DNA of 64,000 bases, from contig JARROA010000010.1 in the NCBI GenBank assembly GCA_037384425.1, forward strand, positions 59,578 through 123,577. The letters are read 5' to 3'. The position numbers were made by a program, and so were the translations under genes. Shown in pieces: positions 53,899-63,168 of this stretch. Origin of the DNA: Thiodiazotropha sp037384425 (lineage in GTDB: Bacteria; Pseudomonadota; Gammaproteobacteria; Chromatiales; Chromatiaceae). The stretch's first letter is position 1, and each line of letters starts with the position of its first letter. Under the pieces are notes generated by a model. That model worked only from the letters and a program-made list of their open reading frames with translations. It did not search any database and had not been told where the DNA came from.

Positions 53899-54780
53899 AT
53901 GGAAAAGATCAACATCATGGCGCTTCGCCACTCGGCCTTCTACACCCCCCTGCTGATCACCATCAGCGGCAGCTTCCTGAAAGAGGAAGGACTCGAAGCC
54001 GATTACCGACCGGCGACACCCGAGCGTGGCGTACCCGAATCCCTGCGCAGCGGCCAGGCACACCTCTCCCAATCGGCGGTAGCCACCAGCTTCGCCGAGC
54101 TGGAACAGGGTAGAACGCTCGATATCGTCCACTTCGCCCAGATCAACCGGCTCGACGGTTTCCTACTCGCCGGCCGCGAGCCCGATCCCGACTTCGACTG
54201 GCGCAAGCTGCAAGGCAAGCAGGTGCTGGTCGACCACCTGTTCCAACCTCTGGCCATGTTCCGCTACGCCCTCCACAGACTCGGCATCGATGAATCGCAG
54301 GTCAGCATCATCGACGCCGGCAGTGTGGAGGAGATGGACAAGGCCTTTCGCGAGGGCCGCGGCGACTACATCCACCAGCAGGGCCCCTTTCCGCAACAGC
54401 TCGAAAAAGAGGGGCTGGGCCATGTGGTCGCCTCTGTTGGCGATGTGGTCGGTCCGGTCGCCTTCAGCAGCCTGTGCGCCACCCGCGAATGGCTCGAGAG
54501 CGACATGGCCAGCGCCTTCATGCGTGCCTATCGAAAGGCCTGTGGTTATCTGCTGGAGACGCCGGCCGCCGAGCTGGCCGAGCAGGAAGCCCGCTTCTTC
54601 CCCGGCATCGACCGGGGCGTACTGATCGATACCATTGCCGCCTACCAGAAGATGGGCACCTGGTCCGCCGATCCCGGGATAGACCATGCCGTCTACGAGC
54701 ATCTGCTGGACGTCTTTCTCTTCAGCGGCCTGATCACAAAACGGCATCCCTATGAGAGCTGCATCGCTGCGTCACCATGA
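53899..54780 (+). CDS. NMT1/THI5-like protein without export signal
   Basis: The protein has 293 residues with the type II periplasmic-binding fold of NMT1/THI5-like and ABC-nitrate/taurine binding proteins (FYTPLLITISGSFLKEEGLE, GQAHLSQSAVATSFAEL, LQGKQVLVDHLFQPLAMFRYAL). It begins directly with the binding domain (MEKINIMAL) and has no signal peptide or lipobox, so it is likely cytosolic. No ABC permease or ATPase is nearby. It follows glcF by 9 nt with a good ribosome site (GGAGAG), so it belongs to the glc operon. It could be a ligand-binding or enzyme-like protein; the CCCFC motif of THI5 is absent. Confidence 0.8.
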   Translation: MEKINIMALRHSAFYTPLLITISGSFLKEEGLEADYRPATPERGVPESLRSGQAHLSQSAVATSFAELEQGRTLDIVHFAQINRLDGFLLAGREPDPDFDWRKLQGKQVLVDHLFQPLAMFRYALHRLGIDESQVSIIDAGSVEEMDKAFREGRGDYIHQQGPFPQQLEKEGLGHVVASVGDVVGPVAFSSLCATREWLESDMASAFMRAYRKACGYLLETPAAELAEQEARFFPGIDRGVLIDTIAAYQKMGTWSADPGIDHAVYEHLLDVFLFSGLITKRHPYESCIAASP

Positions 54781-55283
54781 CGCACAGGGGAATCGAGATG
54801 GATAGGCAACCGCTGAAGAATAACCGCGCCACTCCATGCCCAAACCGCAGGGTGTGTCCTGGCGCATCCCGGTGCGGCAAGCCGCACCCTACCCGGAATC
54901 GTGCCGTAGGATGCGGCTTGCCGCACCGAATGATCTCTGCTACCCGGCTGATCCAACCGAGAAGCACCCATGACCTCATCTCGAGAAAGATCGGAAACCA
55001 TACATCTTCCGACACGACAGAGCGGGATTTCACCACTCCCGGTCTCAACGCAGAACAAAAAGAGCATCCACATCCACCCAATCAAACTTCTGAGTGGAAG
55101 GGGGCGAAACCAGAGCACAAAAAACAACTGAAATCACCGTCATGTCGGACATAGCCGGCATGCCAAGGCACATTGGGGCAGAAACTGCAGGGTACGGTTC
55201 GCCGCACCAACACTCCGATAAAAGCACTAATCAAGCAATCACCCGATAACTTTGGATACAGCCCCATGACGAGGCCAAGTGAT
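54781..55283. other. Intergenic region with REP-like repeats
   Basis: This 503-bp stretch contains three copies of a short GC-rich palindromic motif (see repeat feature) and no supported gene. No clear promoter for glcB was found. Confidence 0.6.
54870..55209. repeat. REP-like palindromic repeats
   Basis: CGGTGCGGCAAGCCGCACC-CTAC (54870-54892) faces its near-exact complement at 54906-54928 with one mismatch over 23 bp. A third, diverged copy occurs at 55188-55209. The unit contains an internal hairpin GCGGCAAGCCGC. The tail-to-tail pair is the layout of bacterial REP/BIME elements. Confidence 0.75.
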
Positions 55284-57455
55284 ATGACCGAATACAACAC
55301 CGTTGGCAAACTGAAAGTCGCAAACGTCCTTTACGAACTGGTCAAGGACAAGATAGCGCCCGACACCGGCATCGAGCCCGACGCCTTCTGGCGAAGCCTG
55401 GAGCAGATCGTATCCGATCTCGGCCCGGTCAACCGCCAACTGCTGGACAAGCGCGACCGGCTGCAGAAACAGATCGATGAGTGGCACATCGCCCGACGCG
55501 GCCAGCCCCACGATCCCATCGCCTACAAGTCCTTTCTCCAGGAGATCGGCTACCTGCTGCCCGAAGTCGACGACTTCACCATCTCGACAGAAAACGTCGA
55601 TCCGGAGATCGCCGAAGTGGCCGGACCCCAGCTGGTGGTGCCGGTAATGAATGCCCGCTATGCCCTGAACGCCGCCAATGCCCGCTGGGGCAGTCTCTAC
55701 GACGCCCTCTATGGCACCGACGTTATCCCCCAGACCGAAAACGCAGCAGACAGCGGCTACAATCCGGAGCGCGGAGCCAAGGTCGTGACCTATGCCATGG
55801 GCTTCCTCGACAACAACCTGCCGCTGCTGACAGGCAGCCATGCCAACGTCATGAAGTACACGGTTGCCGACGGCCAGCTGGTCGTCACCTTGAGCGATGG
55901 CATAGAGACACGACTGGCCGAGCCGACCCAATTCGCCGGTCACAGCGGTGACGCCCACTTTCCCGGCGTCATCCTGCTGCGTCACAACAATCTCCACATC
56001 GAGCTGCACATCGACCACGAACATCCCATCGGCAAGACCCACCCGGCCGGCATCAAGGACGTGGTGCTGGAAGCGGCGATCACCACCATCCAGGACTGCG
56101 AGGACTCGGTAGCGGCGGTCGACGCCGAGGACAAGGCGCTGATCTATTCCAACCTGCTCGGTCTGATCAAGGGCGATCTCACCGCCGAGCTGGTAAAAGG
56201 CGGCAAGACCATCACCCGCCGCCTCAACCCGGACCGAGAATACGTCTCCCCCAGCGGCGAGCACTTCACCCTGCCGGGTCGCAGTCTGCTCTTCGTGCGC
56301 AATGTGGGTCATCTGATGACCATCGACGCGGTACTCGATGCCGATGGCAACGAGATCCCCGAGGGTATCCTCGACGGTATGCTGACCGCACTGATCGCCA
56401 TCCACGACCTGAAGGGCAACGGTACGGTGCGCAACTCCAGGACCGGCAGCATCTACATTGTGAAGCCTAAGATGCACGGTCCGGAGGAGGTCGCCTTCAC
56501 CAACTTGCTCTTCACTCGCATCGAGCAGGCCCTGAACCTACCGCTCTACACCATGAAGATGGGCATCATGGACGAGGAGCGACGCACCAGCGTCAATCTC
56601 AAGGCCTGCATCCTGGCGGCGGCGGACCGCGTGGTCTTCATCAACACCGGCTTCCTCGACCGCACCGGCGATGAGATCCACACCAGTATGGAAGCGGGGC
56701 CGATGATCCCCAAGGGCGAGATGAAGAACAGCATCTGGATCAATGCCTACGAAGACTCCAATGTCGATATCGGCCTCGCCTGCGGCTTCCGCGGTAAAGC
56801 CCAGATCGGCAAAGGCATGTGGGCCATGCCGAGCGAAATGGCGAAGATGATCGAGACCAAGATCGGCCACCCGATGGCCGGCGCCAACACCGCCTGGGTC
56901 CCCTCGCCCACCGCCGCCACCCTGCACGCCATGCACTACCATCAGGTCAACGTGGCCGAGCGGCAGGCGGAACTGGCCAAGCGCGAACCGGCCAGCGTCA
57001 ACGCCATCCTCACCATTCCTCTGATGGTCGACCGTACCCTCAGCCCTGAAGAGATCCAGCAGGAACTGGACAACAACGCCCAGGGCATCCTCGGCTACGT
57101 GGTGCGCTGGGTCGACCAGGGCGTGGGCTGCTCCACCGTCCCCGACATCAACAACGTGGGCCTGATGGAAGACCGCGCCACCTGCCGCATCTCCAGCCAA
57201 CACATCGCCAACTGGCTGCATCACGGCATCACCAACGAGGCGCAGGTGATCGAGACCCTCAAGCGCATGGCCAAGGTCGTCGACGGCCAGAACGCGGGCG
57301 ACGTGAACTACCTCGAGATGGCGCCGGACTATGCCGGCGTCGCCTTCCAGGCGGCCAAGGATCTGATCTTCCTGGGCCGGGATACGCCTAGCGGGTATAC
57401 AGAGCCGACCCTGCATCGACGGAGGAAAGAGTTGAAAGCGGCGTGGACAGGATAG
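55284..57455 (+). CDS. glcB: Malate synthase G
   Basis: The product has 723 residues from the ATG at 55284, exactly the length of the E. coli enzyme; the open frame extends upstream to 55173 without conservation. Strong G-type motifs are present: TIQDCEDSVAAVDAEDK, LFVRNVGHLMT, VKPKMHGPEEV, MDEERRTSVNLKACI, NTGFLDRTGDEIHTSMEAG and MEDRATCRISSQHIANWL. It condenses glyoxylate with acetyl-CoA to malate. It stands after the glc operon and completes the glycolate-to-malate route. Confidence 0.97.
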   Translation: MTEYNTVGKLKVANVLYELVKDKIAPDTGIEPDAFWRSLEQIVSDLGPVNRQLLDKRDRLQKQIDEWHIARRGQPHDPIAYKSFLQEIGYLLPEVDDFTISTENVDPEIAEVAGPQLVVPVMNARYALNAANARWGSLYDALYGTDVIPQTENAADSGYNPERGAKVVTYAMGFLDNNLPLLTGSHANVMKYTVADGQLVVTLSDGIETRLAEPTQFAGHSGDAHFPGVILLRHNNLHIELHIDHEHPIGKTHPAGIKDVVLEAAITTIQDCEDSVAAVDAEDKALIYSNLLGLIKGDLTAELVKGGKTITRRLNPDREYVSPSGEHFTLPGRSLLFVRNVGHLMTIDAVLDADGNEIPEGILDGMLTALIAIHDLKGNGTVRNSRTGSIYIVKPKMHGPEEVAFTNLLFTRIEQALNLPLYTMKMGIMDEERRTSVNLKACILAAADRVVFINTGFLDRTGDEIHTSMEAGPMIPKGEMKNSIWINAYEDSNVDIGLACGFRGKAQIGKGMWAMPSEMAKMIETKIGHPMAGANTAWVPSPTAATLHAMHYHQVNVAERQAELAKREPASVNAILTIPLMVDRTLSPEEIQQELDNNAQGILGYVVRWVDQGVGCSTVPDINNVGLMEDRATCRISSQHIANWLHHGITNEAQVIETLKRMAKVVDGQNAGDVNYLEMAPDYAGVAFQAAKDLIFLGRDTPSGYTEPTLHRRRKELKAAWTG

Positions 57456-57585
57456 GCTGAAATGCGTCCCCCACCGTGTAAACATTTGGTAAATCGTCAG
57501 CCGACGAATTTACATAGATCCGTCTAATTTTTCGCTCCATCGCTCCCTATCATGCTGTTGAAACTCAACGAAAGGGAGACTGGAA

Positions 57586-58794
57586 ATGAAACCCACCTCG
57601 ACTTTAAAATACCGCATCGCCGCCGCGTTGCTGAGCGTTCTCGCGACCTCATCAACCCAGATCGTCTGGGCGGACAGCAGCAATCCTTCTGTTCGGCCCG
57701 CTATTGTCGGCATTGCTCAGCAAACCGCTCAGCAGCCCAAGATACAACTCGCCATCCTGCTCGACACCAGCAACAGTATGGACGGGCTGATCGACCAGGC
57801 ACGCAACCAGCTGTGGCGTGTGGTAGACGAATTCTCCAAAGCCCGGAGAGACGGCATGCCCGTTATTCTCGAAGTCGCCGTGTTCGAGTACGGCAACGAT
57901 ACCCTCAGCGCCGAAAACGGTCATATCCGCAAGGTGACCGGTCTGACAACCGACCTGGACCTTGTATCCGAAGCCCTGTTTTCCCTCACTACCAATGGCG
58001 GCAGCGAATATTGTGGCTATACCATCAAAGCCGCCACCGAACAGCTGCAGTGGAGCACCTCCGACAACGATATCAAGGCCATCTTCATCGCCGGTAACGA
58101 ACCCTTCACCCAGGGTCCCGTCCCCTACACAAAGGCCATCACCAAGGCCAAGTCCGTCGGCATCGTTGTCAACACCATCCACGCCGGCAGCTACGACGAA
58201 GGCCGGGACTCCGGCTGGCAGGATGGCGCCCTGCTGGCCGGTGGCGACTACATGAGCATCGACCACAACCAAAAGATCGCACACATCCCCGCGCCCCAGG
58301 ACCAACGTATCGCCGAGTTGAACGCGGAATTGAACAAAACCTATGTCCCCTACGGCACCCAAGGTCAGGCCGGAAAGCAGCGTCAACTGGAACAGGACGC
58401 CAATACCAGTAGCATCTCTCCCGCGCTGCTCGCCAAGAGGGCCAAATCAAAGGCCGGCAGCCTCTACAGCAACAGCCAGTGGGACCTGGTCGACGCGGTG
58501 CGCAAGGACAATGTCGAACTGGAAAGCCTCGACGAATCAGCACTCCCCGCCGAGATGAGCGGCATGGATGCAGGACAGCGGAAAGCCTACGTTTCAGAGA
58601 AGGCCGAAACGAGAGCGATGATCAAGCGGGAAATCGCCGAACTCAGCAAGGCTCGCGAGGAATACGTGTCCGAAGAGAAGCGGAGATTAGCGAATGACAA
58701 AGCCTCTACCGTGGATGATGCCTTCGTGGATTCCATCCGTAAGCAAGGCAAACAGAAGCACTATCAATTCTTGAGCGAGCAAGCCCGCAATTGA
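57586..58794 (+). CDS. Exported von Willebrand factor A protein
   Basis: The protein has 402 residues. A Sec signal peptide covers about residues 1-29. The VWA domain (54-250) has the metal-ion site DTSNS (Asp60, Ser62, Ser64), with a later NGGSEYCG segment and AGNEPFTQGP. The C-terminal 150 residues are charged and helical (for example KREIAELSKAREEYVSEEKRRL), a likely coiled coil. It probably binds a periplasmic or surface partner. It has its own ribosome site (GGGAG) and is monocistronic. Confidence 0.88.
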   Translation: MKPTSTLKYRIAAALLSVLATSSTQIVWADSSNPSVRPAIVGIAQQTAQQPKIQLAILLDTSNSMDGLIDQARNQLWRVVDEFSKARRDGMPVILEVAVFEYGNDTLSAENGHIRKVTGLTTDLDLVSEALFSLTTNGGSEYCGYTIKAATEQLQWSTSDNDIKAIFIAGNEPFTQGPVPYTKAITKAKSVGIVVNTIHAGSYDEGRDSGWQDGALLAGGDYMSIDHNQKIAHIPAPQDQRIAELNAELNKTYVPYGTQGQAGKQRQLEQDANTSSISPALLAKRAKSKAGSLYSNSQWDLVDAVRKDNVELESLDESALPAEMSGMDAGQRKAYVSEKAETRAMIKREIAELSKAREEYVSEEKRRLANDKASTVDDAFVDSIRKQGKQKHYQFLSEQARN

Positions 58795-59323
58795 TGCTGT
58801 TGTGACTTGGTCCAAGTGAAATTCAATCATTGGCCCGGCAACCGAACATGCCGGGCTTATCCATCCCCTTGTGATATCAGCGCTCTCGTCTTCCTAGTAC
58901 AGCGAAGCAAAACTGTGACGTAGTTCCTATTTTACTCTGTTTGATATAACTGTTTGATCACAATGGTTGTTTGTGCCTAAAATCCCCATCGGTTTGATGT
59001 TCCACCAGGCAAGCAGTCTGCACCGATGCGAATGTATACCCTCTTCAGACGGTTCGGATCGGCCATGAATGTATCGCGACAGGGAACGCCAAAGCGCACT
59101 GTGAGTATGGAAACCACAACCTGAGGTGTATTCGGACGGATTCGATATGGAACAGTAACAGGGAAGTAATCTATAAACTCTCTCCCCCAAGCGTTCTCCT
59201 ACCTCATTATTGATCGCGCCGGAAGTGACCGGTGCGTTGGTTCCAGGATTTTTCTGACTACGCAGGAAGACATCCAGAGGAACAATCTGAAGTTCTAGAT
59301 GCAGTAACACAGTGAGGAACAAC
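58795..59323. other. Intergenic region
   Basis: About 530 bp. After the hairpin at 58833-58856 I see no convincing gene or RNA. A 179-codon minus-strand frame (58927-59466) has no recognisable sequence and overlaps the next gene. Confidence 0.4.
58833..58858 (+). terminator. Hairpin after VWA gene
   Basis: GCCCGGCA (58833-58840) pairs with TGCCGGGC (58849-58856) around an 8-nt loop, followed by TTAT. The T-run is short, so it is a weak terminator. Confidence 0.6.
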
Positions 59324-60415
59324 ATGGCTGGCGAAAATTCAAGCAGGTTTGGGATTTTTTTCAAAATGCTGGTGGTCATGGTACTGGTGGCCGCAGTACC
59401 GGTCACCGTGGTCTGGTATATCAGCCACACGTCGAGCGAACAGGCCATTTCGCAGGATGTGGACAACCGTCTTGCCTCTACTGCGGACCAACTGCGCAGT
59501 TATGTCGAGAGCTGGCTCGATATGAATATCCGGGTGCTGCGCCAGAATGCAGAACTGCCGGAAATCATCTCCATGGACAGCATGCAACAGAATGCCCCGC
59601 TCGAATCCATTACGCACGCCTATGAGTGGGTCTATCTTGCCTTCACGTTCGATGTCAACGGCATGAATACCGGTCGCAGCGATGGCAAGGCGCTAAAGGA
59701 CTACAGTGATCGTCGCTATGTACGACAGGTGTTAGGCGGTAAGCAGTTGGGACAGCAGGTACTCATCGGCAAGACATCGGGCAAACCGGCGCTCGTCCTC
59801 GCGACCCCGATAAAAGACCAACAGAATCACACCTTGGGCGGACTCGCTCTGGCCATGACACTGACCGATATCTCTCAGAAAGTCTCGTCCACTCGCTTCG
59901 GCAAAACCGGTCACGCCATACTCCTCGACAAAGAGGGAAAGGTAATCTCACATTTCAACCAGGAGTACACCGAAAAGCGTGCCAGTCTCACCGACCACCC
60001 GGGCTTCATGGCTTTGATGCTCAATGGCAAGCAGTCGCTGGTCTACACGGACGATGCGGGCAAAAAGATCTTTTGCCAGGTACGCAAGACAAAGCATGGC
60101 TGGATCATGCTGGTTGAGCAGGACTACGATGAGGCCTTCTCCGCACTATCGGACTACAACCAGCAGACGCAGCTGATGATGCTGATCTCACTGCTGATTG
60201 TGCTCGCCGTTGCATTTCTGGTATCTCGCCAATTGACGCGACCGCTGCGCGCACTCACCGCAGCCGCCGATGCCATCAGCCGAGGCAACTTCGACTACGC
60301 TATCGAAGATGCCAAGCGCAAAGATGAACTTGGTGATCTTGCAAGATCAGTGGAACGCCTGGCCGCAAGCGTCAGAGTGGCGATGATTCGCTTTTCCAGA
60401 ACCGGCAGCCCGTAG
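59324..60415 (+). CDS. Cache-HAMP membrane sensor without output domain
   Basis: The protein has 363 residues from the ATG at 59324 (GAGG 6 nt upstream; a GTG at 59312 is an alternative). Helix 1 lies near residues 13-33, a periplasmic double-Cache domain near 40-270 (DYSDRRYVRQVLGGKQLG, GKPALVLATPI and GHAILLDKEGKVISH), helix 2 near 285-307 (MMLISLLIVLAVAFLVSR) and a HAMP domain after it. It ends there, with no kinase, cyclase or methyl-accepting part. Such proteins must signal by contact with another protein; the PATAN-like protein encoded next is the natural candidate. Confidence 0.85.
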   Translation: MAGENSSRFGIFFKMLVVMVLVAAVPVTVVWYISHTSSEQAISQDVDNRLASTADQLRSYVESWLDMNIRVLRQNAELPEIISMDSMQQNAPLESITHAYEWVYLAFTFDVNGMNTGRSDGKALKDYSDRRYVRQVLGGKQLGQQVLIGKTSGKPALVLATPIKDQQNHTLGGLALAMTLTDISQKVSSTRFGKTGHAILLDKEGKVISHFNQEYTEKRASLTDHPGFMALMLNGKQSLVYTDDAGKKIFCQVRKTKHGWIMLVEQDYDEAFSALSDYNQQTQLMMLISLLIVLAVAFLVSRQLTRPLRALTAAADAISRGNFDYAIEDAKRKDELGDLARSVERLAASVRVAMIRFSRTGSP

Positions 60416-60464
60416 TTTGATATCGGCTTGTGAGCGGATATTCTCAGGATTGCTGGAGTAACTG

Positions 60465-61073
60465 ATGGTTACCACTGGAACATTGAGCCACCGACAACTC
60501 ATCGACAAGTTGACCAGGCATTGCAAAGAACGGGTCAGCGGGACTGTTTTCTTCAACCTGGATAACAACCAGTCAGTGAGGATGGTATTGAATAAGGGGG
60601 CGATCTGCTGGATCGCCTATGGAGATCTGCGTGGGGAAGCTGCGCTCGACAGCATACCCAGTTACATGCATGCCCGTTTCAATTTCAATCCCTTGTTGAA
60701 GCTGGCGATCGGTGAACAACAGCTACCATCCACCTCCAGCATACTCAAGCGGCTCTATAAGCAACTCAAGGAAGATGGTAGCGAACAGGATCAGGGTATT
60801 CCGACTGTTTCGGAGGTGGTATCTCCTGCGCAGGATTGCGCACAGGGTGATGGCTACGAGCAGGATCTGGTGCGTGCGGTACTTGAAAGAGAGGCCCTGG
60901 AGTATCTCGGTCCGATGGCCAAACTGCTTTGCGACGATTATCTGAAATCGATGCCGACTCGCATCTCCCAAGCGCAGGTCCACAAGCTGATTGCCGCACT
61001 GGCACAGGATATCAATGACGAACACAAAGGCCAGCTTTTTAAAGCCCGGGTTCAAACTGTGATGTCGATTTGA
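60465..61073 (+). CDS. PATAN/DUF4388-like signalling protein
   Basis: The protein has 202 residues. The first 75 residues read as a PATAN/DUF4388-type domain (SGTVFFNLDNNQSVRMVLNKGAICWIAYGDLRGEAAL, divided by its Gly turns, and then a RFNFNP segment). The C-terminal half (about 125-200) has the LGPMAKLLCDDYL motif and a helical pattern recalling DUF8082. GGAG precedes the ATG by 8 nt. It follows the Cache-HAMP gene by 49 nt. Cytosolic adaptor is the likely role; both domain calls are from pattern recognition only. Confidence 0.6.
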   Translation: MVTTGTLSHRQLIDKLTRHCKERVSGTVFFNLDNNQSVRMVLNKGAICWIAYGDLRGEAALDSIPSYMHARFNFNPLLKLAIGEQQLPSTSSILKRLYKQLKEDGSEQDQGIPTVSEVVSPAQDCAQGDGYEQDLVRAVLEREALEYLGPMAKLLCDDYLKSMPTRISQAQVHKLIAALAQDINDEHKGQLFKARVQTVMSI

Positions 61074-61217
61074 TCGCCAGCCACGGTGTGCAGGAACGGC
61101 TGAGGCGACGGATCCAATCGATCAGGCAGCCGGAGAAATTGTTGTGCTCGGAACGGTGTCCTATTATGGTGAGGATCACATCGAGTAACCGGGATAGCGC
61201 ACGCATCTTCTCGTTCC

Positions 61218-61898
61218 ATGCAACTACTCATCATCGAAGACAACCCCGATCTGCTTGAAAACCTCAGCGACTTCTTCGAGTCCCACGGTCACATTGTCGA
61301 TCTGGCCTATAACGGTCTGTCGGGCCTGCGCAGGGCGCTGGACGGGGATTACGACGTCATCATCCTCGACCTGATGCTGCCGGGAATGGACGGACTGGAG
61401 GTCTGTACCCGGCTGCGCAGCGAGGGACATGAGACGCCGATATTGATGTTGACCGCCCGAGACACCCTGGCCGATAAGCTGGAGGGATTCGGCACCGGCG
61501 CCGACGACTATCTGGTAAAGCCCTTCGCCCTGCCGGAGCTGGAGGCGCGGATCACTGCGCTGGTGAGACGGGGGCGGGGTCGCAGCGCCGGAATGCTGCT
61601 GGTGGTGGCCGATCTGCGCTTCGATCTCGACCGCATGCGCGTGGAGCGGGCGGGCCGTCGGATCGAACTGGGGCGTATCCCGCTGAGGCTTCTGGAACTG
61701 TTGATGCGCCGCTCACCGGGCGTGGTGCGCCGGGATGAACTGGAGCGGGAGATCTGGGGTGATCAACCGCCTGACAGCGACGCCCTTCGCACCCACATGC
61801 ATGCTTTGCGCAGCGCGGTTGACCAGAAGGACGACGTGCCGCTCGTGCACACCCTACGTGGGATCGGATATCAGTTGGCAAAGCCGAATGAGCGATAG
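61218..61898 (+). CDS. OmpR/PhoB-family response regulator
   Basis: The protein has 226 residues. The receiver has IEDNPD, phospho-Asp51 in LDLMLPGMDG and Lys near 102 in YLVKPF; the C-terminal winged helix contains RIPLRLLELLMRRSPGVVRRDELEREIWG and the final THMHALRSAV recognition helix (split). It resembles QseB/PmrA-type regulators. Its 3' end overlaps the kinase start by 11 nt. Confidence 0.94.
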   Translation: MQLLIIEDNPDLLENLSDFFESHGHIVDLAYNGLSGLRRALDGDYDVIILDLMLPGMDGLEVCTRLRSEGHETPILMLTARDTLADKLEGFGTGADDYLVKPFALPELEARITALVRRGRGRSAGMLLVVADLRFDLDRMRVERAGRRIELGRIPLRLLELLMRRSPGVVRRDELEREIWGDQPPDSDALRTHMHALRSAVDQKDDVPLVHTLRGIGYQLAKPNER

Positions 61899-63168
61899 AA
61901 GAAGCCTGCGCAACCGGGTCGCCGTCACCCTGGCGGTTTTCGGTGGCGTGGTGAGTCTCGCTTTGGCGGTGATCATCCACCTCGCCTCCCAGGATCTGGA
62001 GCGCCGGCTGATCGACGAAACCCTCACCGCCGAACTCGACGACTACGTGGCACGCCGTGCCCGCAATCCCCAGTCCCTGCCCGAACGTACGGCCACCATC
62101 CGTGCTTTCGTCGTCACACCCGGCGCCACCCACAGCAGCGTGCCGGATGCGGTTGCCGCACTGACGCCGGGCAAACATCCGCTGGTGCTCGACGGTGTCC
62201 CCTACCGGGCCGCGGTACGCAAGGTGGGCGATCAGCGCTTCGTGGTGCTCTACGACATCAGCGCCCTCAAGCGACGTGAGCGGGGCTTTCTGCTGTTGCT
62301 GGCCGGCAGCGTGGTGCTGATTACCCTGATCTCCGCCTTCGCCGGGCGCTGGCTGGCGGGACGTACCATCGCACCGGTCACCGAGCTGGTGCAGCGGGTG
62401 GCCGAACGCAGTCCGGAAGCCGACGCCCCACCCCCCCTGGCCGATGCCTTCCCCTGGCGGGAGGTGCAGCAGTTGGCCCACGACTTCGACATCTACCTGC
62501 AGCGGCTGCACGATTTCATCGAGCGGGAACGCCTGTTCACCGGCGACGTCAGCCATGAACTGCGCACGCCGCTGGCGGTCATCAAGGGAGCCACGGAACT
62601 GCTGCTCGACGACCCCGATCTCGATGTTCGCAATCAGCAACGGGTCGCTCGAATCGGCCGTGCCGTGGCGGAGATGGGAGAAATCTCCGGTGCCCTGCTG
62701 GCCCTGGCTCGGGAACAGGATGGCGCACCAGTCCACCCGGGAACCTGCGATGCGGAAGCCGTGGCAAGGGAGCTGATCGAGCGCTACCGAAGCCTGCTGC
62801 GCGGCAAGGATCTGAAGTTGACACTCCAGGTCGATGACAAACCCCAGGTCAGCGCCGATCATGCCGTACTCGCCATGGTGCTGGGAAACCTGCTGCGCAA
62901 CGCCCTCAATTTCACCGAGTCGGGGGAGGTCCGGGTGAGGCTGGATACCGACGCCATATGGGTCGAGGACAGCGGCCAGGGAGTTGACGAAGCGACGGTA
63001 CCGGAACTGTTCCGACCCTATGTGCGGGGGGAGAACAGCAACGGCGCCGGGCTCGGCCTGTCGCTGGTACAGCGCTTGTGCGAAAGGCAGGGTTGGACCG
63101 TCTCGCTGGCAAACCGGGATGAGGGGGGAGCAGTGGCGGCATTGCGGCTTCGGGCTGAGGTCGACTAG
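61888..63168 (+). CDS. Sensor histidine kinase
   Basis: The protein has 426 residues from the ATG at 61888 (an open frame begins at 61735 inside the regulator gene). Two membrane helices (about 12-33 and 134-152) enclose a periplasmic domain of about 100 residues; HAMP, HisKA with His223 in VSHELRTPL, and HATPase motifs LGNLLRNALNF, DSGQGV and GAGLGLS follow. It phosphorylates the preceding regulator. The stimulus is unknown. Confidence 0.94.
   Translation: MSDRRSLRNRVAVTLAVFGGVVSLALAVIIHLASQDLERRLIDETLTAELDDYVARRARNPQSLPERTATIRAFVVTPGATHSSVPDAVAALTPGKHPLVLDGVPYRAAVRKVGDQRFVVLYDISALKRRERGFLLLLAGSVVLITLISAFAGRWLAGRTIAPVTELVQRVAERSPEADAPPPLADAFPWREVQQLAHDFDIYLQRLHDFIERERLFTGDVSHELRTPLAVIKGATELLLDDPDLDVRNQQRVARIGRAVAEMGEISGALLALAREQDGAPVHPGTCDAEAVARELIERYRSLLRGKDLKLTLQVDDKPQVSADHAVLAMVLGNLLRNALNFTESGEVRVRLDTDAIWVEDSGQGVDEATVPELFRPYVRGENSNGAGLGLSLVQRLCERQGWTVSLANRDEGGAVAALRLRAEVD

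Noticed and set aside
55239..56477. 412-codon frame opposite malate synthase
   Set aside because: Antisense shadow of the conserved glcB; no family features.
58927..59466. 179-codon frame in the 58.9-59.4 kb gap
   Set aside because: It overlaps the start of the Cache-HAMP gene in antisense and resembles no protein.
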